Shown here: in pieces, positions 35,834-44,101 of the stretch
Position numbering within the stretch: position 1 is the stretch's first letter
How the letters are laid out: every line of letters starts with the position of its first letter
Origin: Sphingobacteriia bacterium 24-36-13
Lineage (GTDB): Bacteria; Bacteroidota; Bacteroidia; Chitinophagales; Chitinophagaceae
NCBI GenBank assembly: GCA_002281875.1
Contig: NCHN01000001.1
Location: forward strand, 1 to 64,000
DNA: 64,000 bases
Reading direction: 5' to 3'
Notes under the pieces: model-generated
Seen by the model: only the letters and a program-made list of their open reading frames with translations
Told to the model about the DNA's origin: nothing
Database searches by the model: none
Made by a program: the position numbers and the translations under genes

Positions 35834-36383
35834 ATGCTGTTTTTTCTATGAGTGCTTTTGCAAATGCATTAAATTCTTCCTCGGTGTTTTTTGTAGTTTC
35901 CGACTCCAATTCCTTTTGAATAAGTTTATCGTTTTTGAAATCTAAAGTTAAAAGACCATCTTTTAGTACTACGTTATTTAATGCAGCCCACTCGTATCTC
36001 TTTTTTGGAAAACTATTGAACACAATTTCATTTTCATCAAATGCAATTTCTTCAGGAAATTTTACTTGCTTTTCTAGCATTGCAGCTAATAAATAAATCA
36101 ATGCAATCCATAAGCCATCCTCCATGCTATACCAACCCATTGCGCCTAATAATAAACCAAATCTAAAGAATGGTGGGGTGCCTCTTTTCTTCTGCCAAAC
36201 ACAAAATATGCCCCATCCAGCAGTTAAGATTGCAAATGCTATTGAAGACACCCAATTGGTTGCACCGTTGGCTGCGTTTCCTATAAAAGCTATTATTGCT
36301 ATTAAAAGCATTATTTGGCTTACATTATCTACCGTTGTATAGTTTCGTTTTTTTAAAACGATGATATAGTCAAATGTTTTCAT
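35823..36383 (-). CDS. Membrane protein with C-terminal PH-like region
   Basis: A 186-residue protein not assignable to a named family. Three to four membrane helices occupy about residues 22-105 (IMLLIAIIAFIGNAANG, SIAFAILTAGWGIFCVW and the GLLLGAMGWY / GLWIALIYLLAAML pair). The cytoplasmic tail has the strand pattern IAFDENEIVFNSFPKKRYEW, then NNVVLKDGLLTLDFKNDKLI, which resembles bacterial PH-like domains. Its start overlaps the ureohydrolase stop as TAATG, and its own 3' end overlaps the radical SAM gene by 11 bases. It may scaffold the radical SAM enzyme at the membrane (inference). Confidence 0.72.
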   Translation of the reverse strand: MKTFDYIIVLKKRNYTTVDNVSQIMLLIAIIAFIGNAANGATNWVSSIAFAILTAGWGIFCVWQKKRGTPPFFRFGLLLGAMGWYSMEDGLWIALIYLLAAMLEKQVKFPEEIAFDENEIVFNSFPKKRYEWAALNNVVLKDGLLTLDFKNDKLIQKELESETTKNTEEEFNAFAKALIEKTAYVS

Positions 36384-37414
36384 TATACCATTAAGTTACA
36401 AAGTCTCCATAATATTCTTGCACCTACATTGCTGTCCCAATCTGTTTCACCTACTCCAATTTCAACCAAATCAAAGCCTATTAATTCTCTTCCACTCTCC
36501 TTGATTTTTTTAAATAAGTAAATCATTTCTTCACTTTCAAATCCACCAGGAACGGGTGTGCCAGTGTTGGGGCAGAGTTTTCTGTCTAAGCCGTCTATAT
36601 CAAAACTAATATATACTTTCTGAGGAAGGTGTTGAATAATTTCCTCGGTAATATTTTTCCAAAGATGGCCTTCGAAAAGCCTTTCCTTAATATTTTTATC
36701 AAAATAGGTTATGACCCTGAAATTACTATTACAGATGTACTCCCATTCTTGCTCACAGTAATCTCTTACACCTACTTGAACCAATTTAGTTAGTTCTGGA
36801 ATTTCATTTAAGGCATTGTACATGATGGACGCATGCGAGTAAGTAAAATCTTCATACTTTATACGAAGGTCACAATGCGCATCAATTTGTAAAACACCAA
36901 AACTGCCATGCTTTTCAGCTAGTGCTTTCATTAAACCTAGTGGCGTGCTATGATCCCCCCCTAAAAGTCCTACTATCTTTTGCTTATCTAAAATCGCTTT
37001 GCTTTGTTCGTAAACCCAATTATTCAGGTAGTTGCTTCCCTCATTAATTTCCTTCACACTTTTGCACATGAACTTGTTTTTCAACAATTCGGCTCCTTGA
37101 GAAATATAGTCAATATAGAGTTCCGCTTCTTTTCTTAAATAATCACTTTTTAGCAATAGTTTTTTATCAATTTCTTTCATGAAAAAACCTTGCTTCCATC
37201 CAGCATTTCCATCCATGTCTAATAAGTCTACTTGCATGCTGCTTTTAAATACATGCTCAGCAGCTCTTGCTGTTCCTGCTCCATAACTTACAGTTACTTC
37301 CCAAGGAACAGGAAGTATAATCACTTTTGATTCTTCTTCTGTAAAAGGAAGTCCAAAAATATTGTTGTTGGGATTGGCAACCGCATTGGGATTAAAGCCA
37401 GTTAAATCGTTCAT
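36383..37414 (-). CDS. Ureohydrolase (agmatinase/arginase family)
   Basis: A 343-residue Mn-dependent ureohydrolase, a family that hydrolyses guanidino or formimidoyl groups such as agmatine to putrescine plus urea. The dimetal ligands are present: LLGGDHSTPLG, IDAHCDLR and FDIDGLD, then TGTPVPGGFES. After the last Asp the sequence is RKLCPN where PxxAPG is usual. The N-terminal 120 residues are longer than in SpeB. The best guess is the Bacteroidota agmatinase-like group; formimidoylglutamase is possible. It is the first gene of a five-gene overlapping minus-strand block. Confidence 0.88.
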   Translation of the reverse strand: MNDLTGFNPNAVANPNNNIFGLPFTEEESKVIILPVPWEVTVSYGAGTARAAEHVFKSSMQVDLLDMDGNAGWKQGFFMKEIDKKLLLKSDYLRKEAELYIDYISQGAELLKNKFMCKSVKEINEGSNYLNNWVYEQSKAILDKQKIVGLLGGDHSTPLGLMKALAEKHGSFGVLQIDAHCDLRIKYEDFTYSHASIMYNALNEIPELTKLVQVGVRDYCEQEWEYICNSNFRVITYFDKNIKERLFEGHLWKNITEEIIQHLPQKVYISFDIDGLDRKLCPNTGTPVPGGFESEEMIYLFKKIKESGRELIGFDLVEIGVGETDWDSNVGARILWRLCNLMV

Positions 37415-37481
37415 GATATACTGTATTGAAAACGGGGTGCAAGTTAGTTCCTTAATTGATACTACTTTACTATTTTATGGC

Positions 37482-38018
37482 TTATCTGGGCTCATAATAC
37501 CTGTTAAATGAATCAAATAATGCTTTAAAGGGTAAAAAGGGGATGAAATACAGCAAATAAACTGGAGTAGCGGCTATATTTAATCCATAATTGAGCCAGT
37601 TGGCAGCCGCAAAAAGTATAACCAACCATTTATTTCTATTGAAGAGGGTAAATACTAAAGCTGGGTTCAAGCAAAAGGGGATTAATAAAGCCCACCAAAT
37701 AAAGTTGTAAAATGCATTATTAGCGAGTTCAAAATAACTAAAATTGAAAAGGAGCATTAATAATGCAGTTAATATGCTCCATGCCTTAGTTGGGATAAAA
37801 AAACCTACCAAAACAGCAGTAGATGCCAAAATGCTTAAAGTGGGTCTAAACCAGCTATTGATGTACCAGCTTGATTTTTCTAAGGGTAATTGATAAGGCA
37901 TTTGATGTAATCCCATTTGTACAACCATTATTAAAAAAACTACACCAAATACAATTCTTGCCATAAATAGTCTAAAGTCTTCATTGTTTGGGGCGTTTTG
38001 ATCGGTTGATGTAGGCAT
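37482..38018 (-). CDS. Polytopic membrane protein of unknown function (DoxX-like size)
   Basis: A 178-residue protein with four to five membrane helices: IVFGVVFLIMVVQMG, LSILASTAVLVGFF, AWSILTALLMLLFNFSYF and NFIWWALLIPFCLNPALVF, then a short C-terminal one. The pattern and length recall DoxX/YphA-type membrane proteins, but no diagnostic motif is seen. I use the Met at 38018 (MPTSTDQNAPNNEDF), because the longer 208-residue form runs into the divergent ccmE leader. It stands alone between the ureohydrolase and ccmE. Confidence 0.65.
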   Translation of the reverse strand: MPTSTDQNAPNNEDFRLFMARIVFGVVFLIMVVQMGLHQMPYQLPLEKSSWYINSWFRPTLSILASTAVLVGFFIPTKAWSILTALLMLLFNFSYFELANNAFYNFIWWALLIPFCLNPALVFTLFNRNKWLVILFAAANWLNYGLNIAATPVYLLYFIPFLPFKALFDSFNRYYEPR

Positions 38019-38095
38019 TTTTGTTATTTGTGGAAAGTTGAAAATTTTAACAGGCTTCAATAAACAACAAATCTGTTTACCTATTGTTTTTAAAT

Positions 38096-38103
38096 TACCT
38101 TTG
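38096..38103 (+). promoter_or_regulatory. Bacteroidota -7 box upstream of ccmE
   Basis: The bases TACCTTTG, followed by C, form a perfect TAnnTTTG element 17 bases before the ccmE start codon. The transcript leader would be only about ten bases long. No clear -33 TTTG is found at the expected distance. Confidence 0.5.
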
Positions 38104-38119
38104 CACAATAAAATTAGCT

Positions 38120-38527
38120 ATGAAAACTACTCATATTATCATTCTTGTTTTAATTGCCGCGGCTATAGCGGTTTTGGTTCAATACAGTGGAGACCTTACT
38201 ACATACGAAACTATAGCATCTGCAAAAGAGAAAGAGGGAAAATTTGTCAATTTAATAGCCAAATTAGACACTACTCAAGCAATTGAATACGATGCAGTTA
38301 AAAATCCCAATTATTTAAGTTTTACTGCAATTGATACATTGGGCAATTCTATTAAAGTAGTATACCATGACACTAAGCCCACTGATATGGAAAAAAGTGA
38401 GCGTATTGTACTAAAAGGTAAAGTAACAAATAATCAATTTGAGTGCGAACATATCTTACTCAAATGTCCTTCTAAGTACAAGGATGATCCAAATGCTATG
38501 AAGAAACAACTGCAAACTTCTAACTAA
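38120..38527 (+). CDS. ccmE: Cytochrome c maturation heme chaperone CcmE, CxxxY variant
   Basis: A 135-residue membrane-anchored heme chaperone: an N-terminal helix (HIIILVLIAAAIAVLVQY), then the OB-fold with KVVYHDTKP and RIVLKGKV. The covalent heme-binding motif, HxxxY in Escherichia coli CcmE, is here CPSKY, with Cys116 in place of His and Tyr120 retained. Cys-type CcmE is known from the so-called system I* of archaea and some sulfate reducers. It transfers heme to apocytochromes with CcmF, encoded 25 bases downstream. I chose the start at 38120 because the longer form begins outside the -7 box. Confidence 0.88.
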   Translation: MKTTHIIILVLIAAAIAVLVQYSGDLTTYETIASAKEKEGKFVNLIAKLDTTQAIEYDAVKNPNYLSFTAIDTLGNSIKVVYHDTKPTDMEKSERIVLKGKVTNNQFECEHILLKCPSKYKDDPNAMKKQLQTSN

Positions 38528-38552
38528 CTGTTTTATACTTAAGAACTGATTC

Positions 38553-41000
38553 ATGAATTATATTGGTGAACATTTACTGCCCGGTCAAATAGGTCATTTT
38601 TTTGCCATTCTAAGTTTAGTTGCCTCTTTGTTGGCAACTTTTGCATTTTTTAAATCGGCAAGTACACCATTAAATGAAGATAAGCGTCCTTGGCTTTTAT
38701 TGGCCAGATGGGCTTTTTTGGCCGAAACCATTAGCATCATTGTATTATTTGGCTGTTTGTATTATATCATTTCTAATCATTTGTTTGAGTATAAGTATGC
38801 TTATACGCATAGTGATTTGAGTTTGCAATTTGAGTATCTATTGAGTTGTTTTTGGGAGGGCCAAGAAGGCAGCTTTATGTTATGGAGTTTTTGGCATTGT
38901 GTATTAGGTTGGATACTCATTTGGAAAGCAGGTAAGTGGGAAGCCCCGGTAATGACCGTTATTAGCTTTGCTCAATTCTTCATGGCTACTATGTTGTTGG
39001 GAATGTATTTCTTTGGATCAAGAGTAGGAATTAGCCCGTTTGCATTGTTGCGTAATGAAATGGATGCACCCATTTTTAGTCAGCCTAATTACCTTGAATT
39101 CATAAAGGATGGTACAGGATTAAATACATTACTTCAGAATTACTGGATGGTAATACATCCACCAATTCTTTTTCTTGGATTTGCCTCTACAATTGTTCCA
39201 TTTGCATATGCCATAGCAGGGTTAGCAAAGAAAGACCATGATTGGATTAAAGCAGCTTTACCTTGGGGGTCCTTTTCTGGTGCTATTCTAGGTACTGGAA
39301 TTATGATGGGTGGTGCATGGGCTTATGAAAGCCTTTCTTTTGGAGGTTATTGGGCTTGGGATCCAGTAGAGAACGCTTCATTGGTTCCTTGGTTAACATT
39401 GATTGCTGGTTTGCACACTAACTTGATTTACAAAAACAGTGGATACTCTTTAAGGCCAACTTATTTTTTCTATATCATCAGTTTTGTTTTGATTTTGTAC
39501 TCTTCCTTCTTAACGAAAAGTGGAATCTTAGGTGATACATCTGTTCACTCTTTTACCGATATGGGATTGAATGCGCAACTATTATTGTTTGTATTGATCT
39601 TTTTTATACCAGCCATGGTATTATATTTTGTACGATACAAAAGCATCCCTTCCATTCAAAAAGAAGAAAGCACTTATAGTAGAGAATTTTGGATGTTTAT
39701 TGGATCATTGGTTTTGTTTTTATCTGGTATGGTTATTATTGCAAAAACATCTACGCCAGTTTGGAATAAAGTTTTTGGAACCAATATTGCGCCACCGCAA
39801 GACCCTGAGTTTGCACACAATCAAATTCAAATTTTTGTTGCAATCATTTTAGGGATGCTTACTGCAACAACCCAGTACTTAAAATACAAGGATACCCCTA
39901 AGGGAATGTTTTGGAAAAAAATCCTAATCCCTACTATTATTGCAATCACCATTTCGGCTGCAATTAGTATTTGGGGTGATATTTCATATACTAAAAAAGG
40001 ACCTGGATTTTTGGCTGCAATACATTTAGGCATTTTTGCTGCTGTTTATGCAGTTGTTGCAAATACGGCTTATTTGTGGTTGGGGATAAAAGGTAAAATA
40101 AAAGCGGCAGGTCCTTCTGTTGCACATATAGGATTTGGATTGGCATTATTGGGTATCTTGATTTCATCAGGAAAGAAAACGGTGCTGAGTTGGAATACAA
40201 CTGGTGTAACACCTTTAAGTATTGAAAGTAAAGATGAAAAGGGAAATCCAGCAGGAGATCCTGCAGAGAACCTTACCTTATTTAAAGCAGTTGCAACAGA
40301 TATGGGTAAGTATATGGTCACTTACTCAATGGACACTACCAATCCTAGGGATCGTAAAAGGTATTTTGAAATTGATTTTAAAGCTAAAGACGGTTCTGAG
40401 CAGTTTAAGTTGTATCCAGATGTGATAAAGAATAATAAAGGTATGGAAGGGTTTGCGGCTAATCCTGCTGCAAAACATTATTGGTATAAAGACATTTTTG
40501 TTTACATCACTTCTTTTCAAGAAAATAGGGCTGCTGATACAGTTAGTTTTAAAAACAAAACAGTAAAAGTAAATGATACTTTGTTCTATGGAAATGGTAT
40601 GATGATATTGAACAAAGTAGCAGTTAATCCAATTGAATTAAAAGCAAAATATGCTGATGATGAAACTGCATTGTTCTTAGATATGACTATCATTTCAAAA
40701 GAAGGAAAGCAATACAGAGCCTATCCAGGGATTGCCTTAAAGGGGCAAGAATTAAGATCCTTGCCTGATAGTGTGATATCTCAAAGCCTTGTTTTGAAGT
40801 TTAATAAAGTGATTGATCAAGATGCAGGTAAATTAGAGATTGGGGTAAAAGAAAGTGGTAATATTACCGACCTGATCACCCTTAAAGTATATCAATTCCC
40901 AATGATTAATTTCTTATGGTTGGGAATTGTCATCATGGTGGTTGGATTTGTAATGTCGATTATTCAGCGTGTTAAACAAATTCAAAAGTCTGTTTTGTAG
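38553..41000 (+). CDS. ccmF: Cytochrome c maturation heme lyase CcmF (CcsA family)
   Basis: An 815-residue polytopic heme-handling protein with about 14-15 membrane helices. The WWD tryptophan-rich motif, GGYWAWDPVENASLVPWL, is intact, preceded by VIHPPILFLGF (a proposed external heme His). A large periplasmic loop lies near residues 550-770 (containing FEIDFKAKDGSEQF), and the last helix is IMVVGFVMSIIQ. It ligates heme from CcmE to the CXXCH of apocytochrome c. It is adjacent to ccmE and probably co-transcribed. The other ccm genes are not in the window. Confidence 0.95.
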   Translation: MNYIGEHLLPGQIGHFFAILSLVASLLATFAFFKSASTPLNEDKRPWLLLARWAFLAETISIIVLFGCLYYIISNHLFEYKYAYTHSDLSLQFEYLLSCFWEGQEGSFMLWSFWHCVLGWILIWKAGKWEAPVMTVISFAQFFMATMLLGMYFFGSRVGISPFALLRNEMDAPIFSQPNYLEFIKDGTGLNTLLQNYWMVIHPPILFLGFASTIVPFAYAIAGLAKKDHDWIKAALPWGSFSGAILGTGIMMGGAWAYESLSFGGYWAWDPVENASLVPWLTLIAGLHTNLIYKNSGYSLRPTYFFYIISFVLILYSSFLTKSGILGDTSVHSFTDMGLNAQLLLFVLIFFIPAMVLYFVRYKSIPSIQKEESTYSREFWMFIGSLVLFLSGMVIIAKTSTPVWNKVFGTNIAPPQDPEFAHNQIQIFVAIILGMLTATTQYLKYKDTPKGMFWKKILIPTIIAITISAAISIWGDISYTKKGPGFLAAIHLGIFAAVYAVVANTAYLWLGIKGKIKAAGPSVAHIGFGLALLGILISSGKKTVLSWNTTGVTPLSIESKDEKGNPAGDPAENLTLFKAVATDMGKYMVTYSMDTTNPRDRKRYFEIDFKAKDGSEQFKLYPDVIKNNKGMEGFAANPAAKHYWYKDIFVYITSFQENRAADTVSFKNKTVKVNDTLFYGNGMMILNKVAVNPIELKAKYADDETALFLDMTIISKEGKQYRAYPGIALKGQELRSLPDSVISQSLVLKFNKVIDQDAGKLEIGVKESGNITDLITLKVYQFPMINFLWLGIVIMVVGFVMSIIQRVKQIQKSVL

Positions 41001-41072
41001 GTACGGCAGCGTAGGTTACTTTTTTGGTGTCATGGTATTAATATTAGTCTAATTTGACTAAATTGAATAACA

Positions 41073-41687
41073 TTGAAGCCCAAACACAATTATATTATTT
41101 TATTGATTTTCTTAAGCTTAAGCTTTTGTCGATTGTACAGTCAAGAGAAGGGTCAATTTGACACAGTAAAAGTTTATGCTTATATAACTCCTGAAGGAGA
41201 CACTATAGGAGAATCATGGCTGCCAAGTGTATTGGTTATCAAAAGGTTAACAGCTGCTCAAAAAAATTATTGGGCAGATTGGACTCGATTAAGAAATGCA
41301 GTGTATGTAACTTATCCTTATGCAAAAGCCGCAGCCAGAATTATTAATGAGATTAATATTCAATTAGTTAATGTAAAGGATAAGAAGATTCGAAGACAAA
41401 TCATCCGATCCAGAGAAAAAGAAATGAAAAAACAGTTTACTGATCAATTAACGAAGTTGTCTGTATACCAGGGAAGGGTATTGATGAAGTTGATCAATAG
41501 AGAAACAGGAAATAATTGCTACGAAATAATTGATGAATATAAGGGTTTCATGACGGCGGCCTTTTGGCAAACAGTGGCTGTTCTTTTTGGAAGTAATTTA
41601 AAACAGGCTTATGACCCTTCTAGCAAAGATGCAGATATAGAAAAGATAGTAAAAGATGTTGCCCGAATGTATGGATATCCGAGTTAA
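41073..41687 (+). CDS. Exported DUF4294 protein
   Basis: A 204-residue protein with a signal peptide (HNYIILLIFLSLSFCRLYSQ) and a DUF4294 domain: WLPSVLVIKRLTAAQKNYW, TRLRNAVYVTYPYAKAAARI and GRVLMKLINRETGNNCYEII. DUF4294 is Bacteroidota-specific and has no described function; an envelope role is inferred from export. The only start preceding the signal peptide is TTG at 41073, as no ATG is available upstream in frame. It is convergent with aat, and the two stops overlap in TTAA. Confidence 0.8.
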   Translation: MKPKHNYIILLIFLSLSFCRLYSQEKGQFDTVKVYAYITPEGDTIGESWLPSVLVIKRLTAAQKNYWADWTRLRNAVYVTYPYAKAAARIINEINIQLVNVKDKKIRRQIIRSREKEMKKQFTDQLTKLSVYQGRVLMKLINRETGNNCYEIIDEYKGFMTAAFWQTVAVLFGSNLKQAYDPSSKDADIEKIVKDVARMYGYPS

Positions 41688-42322
41688 CCATATTTGGTTA
41701 GAAAATTTTTAAAATTATCTCTTGATATCATCGTTGCTCCAAGGCTTTCTAAATGGCTTGTATAAACTTGGCAGTCAATCAATACAATTCCTTCCATTTT
41801 TAATTGGTTCACCAACTGTATAAAAGCAAACTTACTTGCATTTGATACTTTGCTAAACATGCTTTCTCCAAAAAATAATTTGCCCATTTTGATCCCATAT
41901 AATCCACCCACCAATTGATTATTTTGCCAAGCTTCTGCAGAATGGGCAATTCCTTTTAAGTGCAATTCATTATATGCTGATTCTACTGCATCGGTAATCC
42001 AAGTGCCGTCTTGTCCAATTCTCGGTTGATTTTTACATTGTTTAATTACTTTGGCAAATGCGGTATTGGTTCTGTACTCAAATAAATTCTTTTTAATAAC
42101 TTGATGCATGCTTTTGCTAATTACTAAATGTTCCGGGAATAAAACAAACCGAGGATCAGGACTCCACCATAATGGGGTTTCTCCTTCATACCAAGGGAAT
42201 ATACCTTTTTGATATGCTAGAATAAGCCGTTCACTAGATAAATCACCTCCAATAGCAAGTAATCCATCTTCTAATGCATCTTCAATAGGAGGGAACCAAA
42301 TAGTAGAGGAAAGTATATGCAT
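41684..42322 (-). CDS. aat: Leucyl/phenylalanyl-tRNA-protein transferase
   Basis: A 212-residue GNAT-like aminoacyl transferase that adds Leu or Phe from charged tRNA to proteins with N-terminal Lys or Arg, making them N-degrons. The conserved block is clear: GLLAIGGDLS, YQKGIFPWYEG and WWSPDPRFVLFP, with QPRIGQDGTWIT and GGLYGIKMGKLFFGESMFS further on. Its start overlaps the clpS stop as TAATG. ClpS recognises Leu/Phe N-degrons, so the two genes form a functional degradation unit. Confidence 0.95.
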   Translation of the reverse strand: MHILSSTIWFPPIEDALEDGLLAIGGDLSSERLILAYQKGIFPWYEGETPLWWSPDPRFVLFPEHLVISKSMHQVIKKNLFEYRTNTAFAKVIKQCKNQPRIGQDGTWITDAVESAYNELHLKGIAHSAEAWQNNQLVGGLYGIKMGKLFFGESMFSKVSNASKFAFIQLVNQLKMEGIVLIDCQVYTSHLESLGATMISRDNFKNFLTKYG

Positions 42323-42627
42323 TAATTGTTTTGTTCTACAGTAGCACCTATGCCTCTGTCTGTGATGCTATTACACATGGGTTTTAAAGTATCGTAGTCC
42401 CCTTTTTTAACTGCATATTTCCCCTTATGATGAACAAACAAAGCACATTGTTCTGCTTGTTCTAAACTATGCCCACATACTTCCATTAATGTTTCAATCA
42501 CCCATTCAAATGTATTAACCTCATCGTTCCAAACAACCAAACTATATGTATCAGCAATGGCGGTGTCTGTCTCGGAATCGGCGGATTCCCAAGTTTGAGG
42601 ATTAGTAGCGAAATAGAAATTGGACAT
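42322..42627 (-). CDS. clpS: ClpS adaptor protein
   Basis: A 101-residue ClpS: an extended N-terminal tail (about 1-25, NFYFATNPQTWESADSETD), followed by the folded core with VVWNDEVNTFEWVIETL and EQCALFVHHKGKYAVKKGDY. This adaptor delivers proteins with Leu, Phe, Tyr or Trp N termini to a Clp AAA unfoldase. The core Asn-Asp-Glu and the His-His-Lys pocket residues are kept. It is encoded in one transcript with aat and preceded by a plausible TTTG/TAATTTTA promoter. Confidence 0.94.
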   Translation of the reverse strand: MSNFYFATNPQTWESADSETDTAIADTYSLVVWNDEVNTFEWVIETLMEVCGHSLEQAEQCALFVHHKGKYAVKKGDYDTLKPMCNSITDRGIGATVEQNN

Positions 42628-42631
42628 GATG

Positions 42632-42661
42632 TAAAATTATGGAATAGGCGCTTATTTCAAA
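42632..42661 (-). promoter_or_regulatory. Candidate promoter of clpS-aat
   Basis: On the minus strand TTTG (complement of 42658-42661) is followed after 18 bases by TAATTTTA (complement of 42632-42639). This is one mismatch from TAnnTTTG with near-normal spacing. The -7 box is a few bases before the clpS start. Confidence 0.5.
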
Positions 42662-42697
42662 AAAAATGAAATTTTGTTGCTAAAAAAACATAATTTT

Positions 42698-42729
42698 TTT
42701 GGGTAGTTTAATTCGAGACCCTATTTTTG
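42698..42729 (+). promoter_or_regulatory. Promoter of tRNA-Val (Bacteroidota -33/-7 type)
   Basis: TTTG at 42698-42701, a 20-base spacer, then TATTTTTG at 42722-42729: both halves of the TTTG-N19-21-TAnnTTTG consensus. The tRNA begins 16 bases after the -7 box. It is the best complete promoter in the window. Confidence 0.75.
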
Positions 42730-42745
42730 CACTCCCAAACAATAA

Positions 42746-42820
42746 GGGAGCATAGCTCAGTTGGTTTAGAGCATCTGCCTTACAAGCAGAGGGTCCGCGG
42801 TTCGAACCCGTGTGCTCCCA
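42746..42820 (+). tRNA. tRNA-Val (anticodon TAC)
   Basis: A 75-base cloverleaf: acceptor GGGAGCA pairs with TGCTCCC, discriminator A at 42820. The anticodon stem tctgc/gcaga holds loop cttacaa with TAC at 42781-42783, read as Val. The T arm ggttcgaaccc is standard. No CCA is encoded. It stands alone, preceded by a strong promoter and followed by a hairpin terminator. Confidence 0.96.
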
Positions 42821-42824
42821 CAAA

Positions 42825-42850
42825 GGTCTCGATTTTTCGAGGCCTTTTTT
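42825..42850 (+). terminator. Intrinsic terminator of tRNA-Val
   Basis: Stem ggtctcga (42825-42832), loop tttt, stem tcgaggcc (42837-42844) with one T-G wobble, then a six-T run. It lies directly after the tRNA. Confidence 0.85.
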
Positions 42851-42958
42851 ATTTCTCCTCGTCCTTACCTTAAACTCAGTCCATAAAAATCATTGATTAC
42901 ACCATAAATGCACGGTAACCATTAATTGGGTAAATTGTAATTAATTCAAAAGGTGAAA

Positions 42959-44101
42959 ATGAAACGATTGCTGTTAATAGGTATTTTTTTTCTTCAGATA
43001 AATCAAATGATGTGTCAGGTTTTTCAAACAGCCAATAAAAAAGCCAGTTCAAAAACAGTTAAGCTGTTTAATAATCTATTTAAAGCCTTACCGGAAGGAA
43101 TACTTTTTGGACATCAAGACGATTTGGCTTATGGTTTAGGATGGGAGTATATTCCAGGGAAAAGTGTTGTTCAGGATGCTGTTGGGGAATACCCTGCTAT
43201 GTATGGTTGGGAATTAGGCGATTTGGAATTGGATGCTGTTTTTAATTTAGATAGTGTGCCATTTAATAAAATGAAAGAATTTATTAAGGAAGGGTATGAA
43301 AAAGGAGGGGTCATTACCATTAGTTGGCATGCTAATAATCCTGTTACGGGGAAAAATGCATGGGATATTGGAGGTAATGCAGTTGGGGCAATTATTCCCG
43401 GGGGAGAAAAACATGCATTGTATAAATCTTGGCTCGATAAAGTAGCCAATTTTATGCTTGACTTAAAAAATGCAAATGGCGAATATATACCTGTCATTTT
43501 TAGGCCATTTCATGAGTTTACTGGAAACTGGTTTTGGTGGTGTCAAAATGTTTGTAGTCCTGAAGAATATAAGGCATTATGGAAGTTTACTTTTGACTAT
43601 TTAACCAATGTTAAACAAGTCCATCATTTGTTATATGCATATAACCCAGAAAAATTTGAAACTGAATCAGGATATATGCAATATTATCCAGGAGATGAGT
43701 ATGTAGATATCATGAGTTTTGATTTTTATCAATATGGGGATCCTTCCAACAATAATGATTTTGAAAACACTTTAGATAAGCGGTTAAGCATATTAACAGA
43801 AGTAGCTAGAAAACATAAAAAACTTCCTGCATTTGCTGAAACCGGATTTATGAATATTCCTTATCCAGAATGGTTTACTAAAAAATTAATGAAGGGAATC
43901 GGCAATCATCAAATTTCCTATTTGCATTTATGGCGAGATGGAGGATTGGTCAATGGTACGGGAAAATATCGGTTTGCTCCTTCACAAGATCATTTTATTC
44001 CTGTAGGAAGAGATCCATCATTCATGGATTTTTATAAATTGTATATTTCGAATAAATTCATTTTTGAAAAGAAAGCCCGTGATTTAAAATTATACCAATG
44101 A
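42959..44101 (+). CDS. Exported GH26 beta-mannanase
   Basis: A 380-residue glycoside hydrolase family 26 enzyme with a signal peptide (MKRLLLIGIFFLQINQMMCQ). The TIM barrel shows FGHQDDLAYGLGW, GVITISWHANNP, the acid/base Glu186 in FRPFHEFTGNWFWW and the nucleophile Glu294 in PAFAETGF. It should cut beta-1,4-mannans. The ATG at 42959 follows a good AGG-containing upstream sequence; a GTG two codons earlier is possible. No polysaccharide-utilisation genes are near. Its stop overlaps the next start as ATGA. Confidence 0.93.
   Translation: MKRLLLIGIFFLQINQMMCQVFQTANKKASSKTVKLFNNLFKALPEGILFGHQDDLAYGLGWEYIPGKSVVQDAVGEYPAMYGWELGDLELDAVFNLDSVPFNKMKEFIKEGYEKGGVITISWHANNPVTGKNAWDIGGNAVGAIIPGGEKHALYKSWLDKVANFMLDLKNANGEYIPVIFRPFHEFTGNWFWWCQNVCSPEEYKALWKFTFDYLTNVKQVHHLLYAYNPEKFETESGYMQYYPGDEYVDIMSFDFYQYGDPSNNNDFENTLDKRLSILTEVARKHKKLPAFAETGFMNIPYPEWFTKKLMKGIGNHQISYLHLWRDGGLVNGTGKYRFAPSQDHFIPVGRDPSFMDFYKLYISNKFIFEKKARDLKLYQ

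Noticed and set aside
70..44101. A polysaccharide utilisation locus combining the GH2 and GH26 enzymes
   Set aside because: The two genes are about 40 kb apart and no SusC/SusD, sigma/anti-sigma or transporter pair accompanies either.
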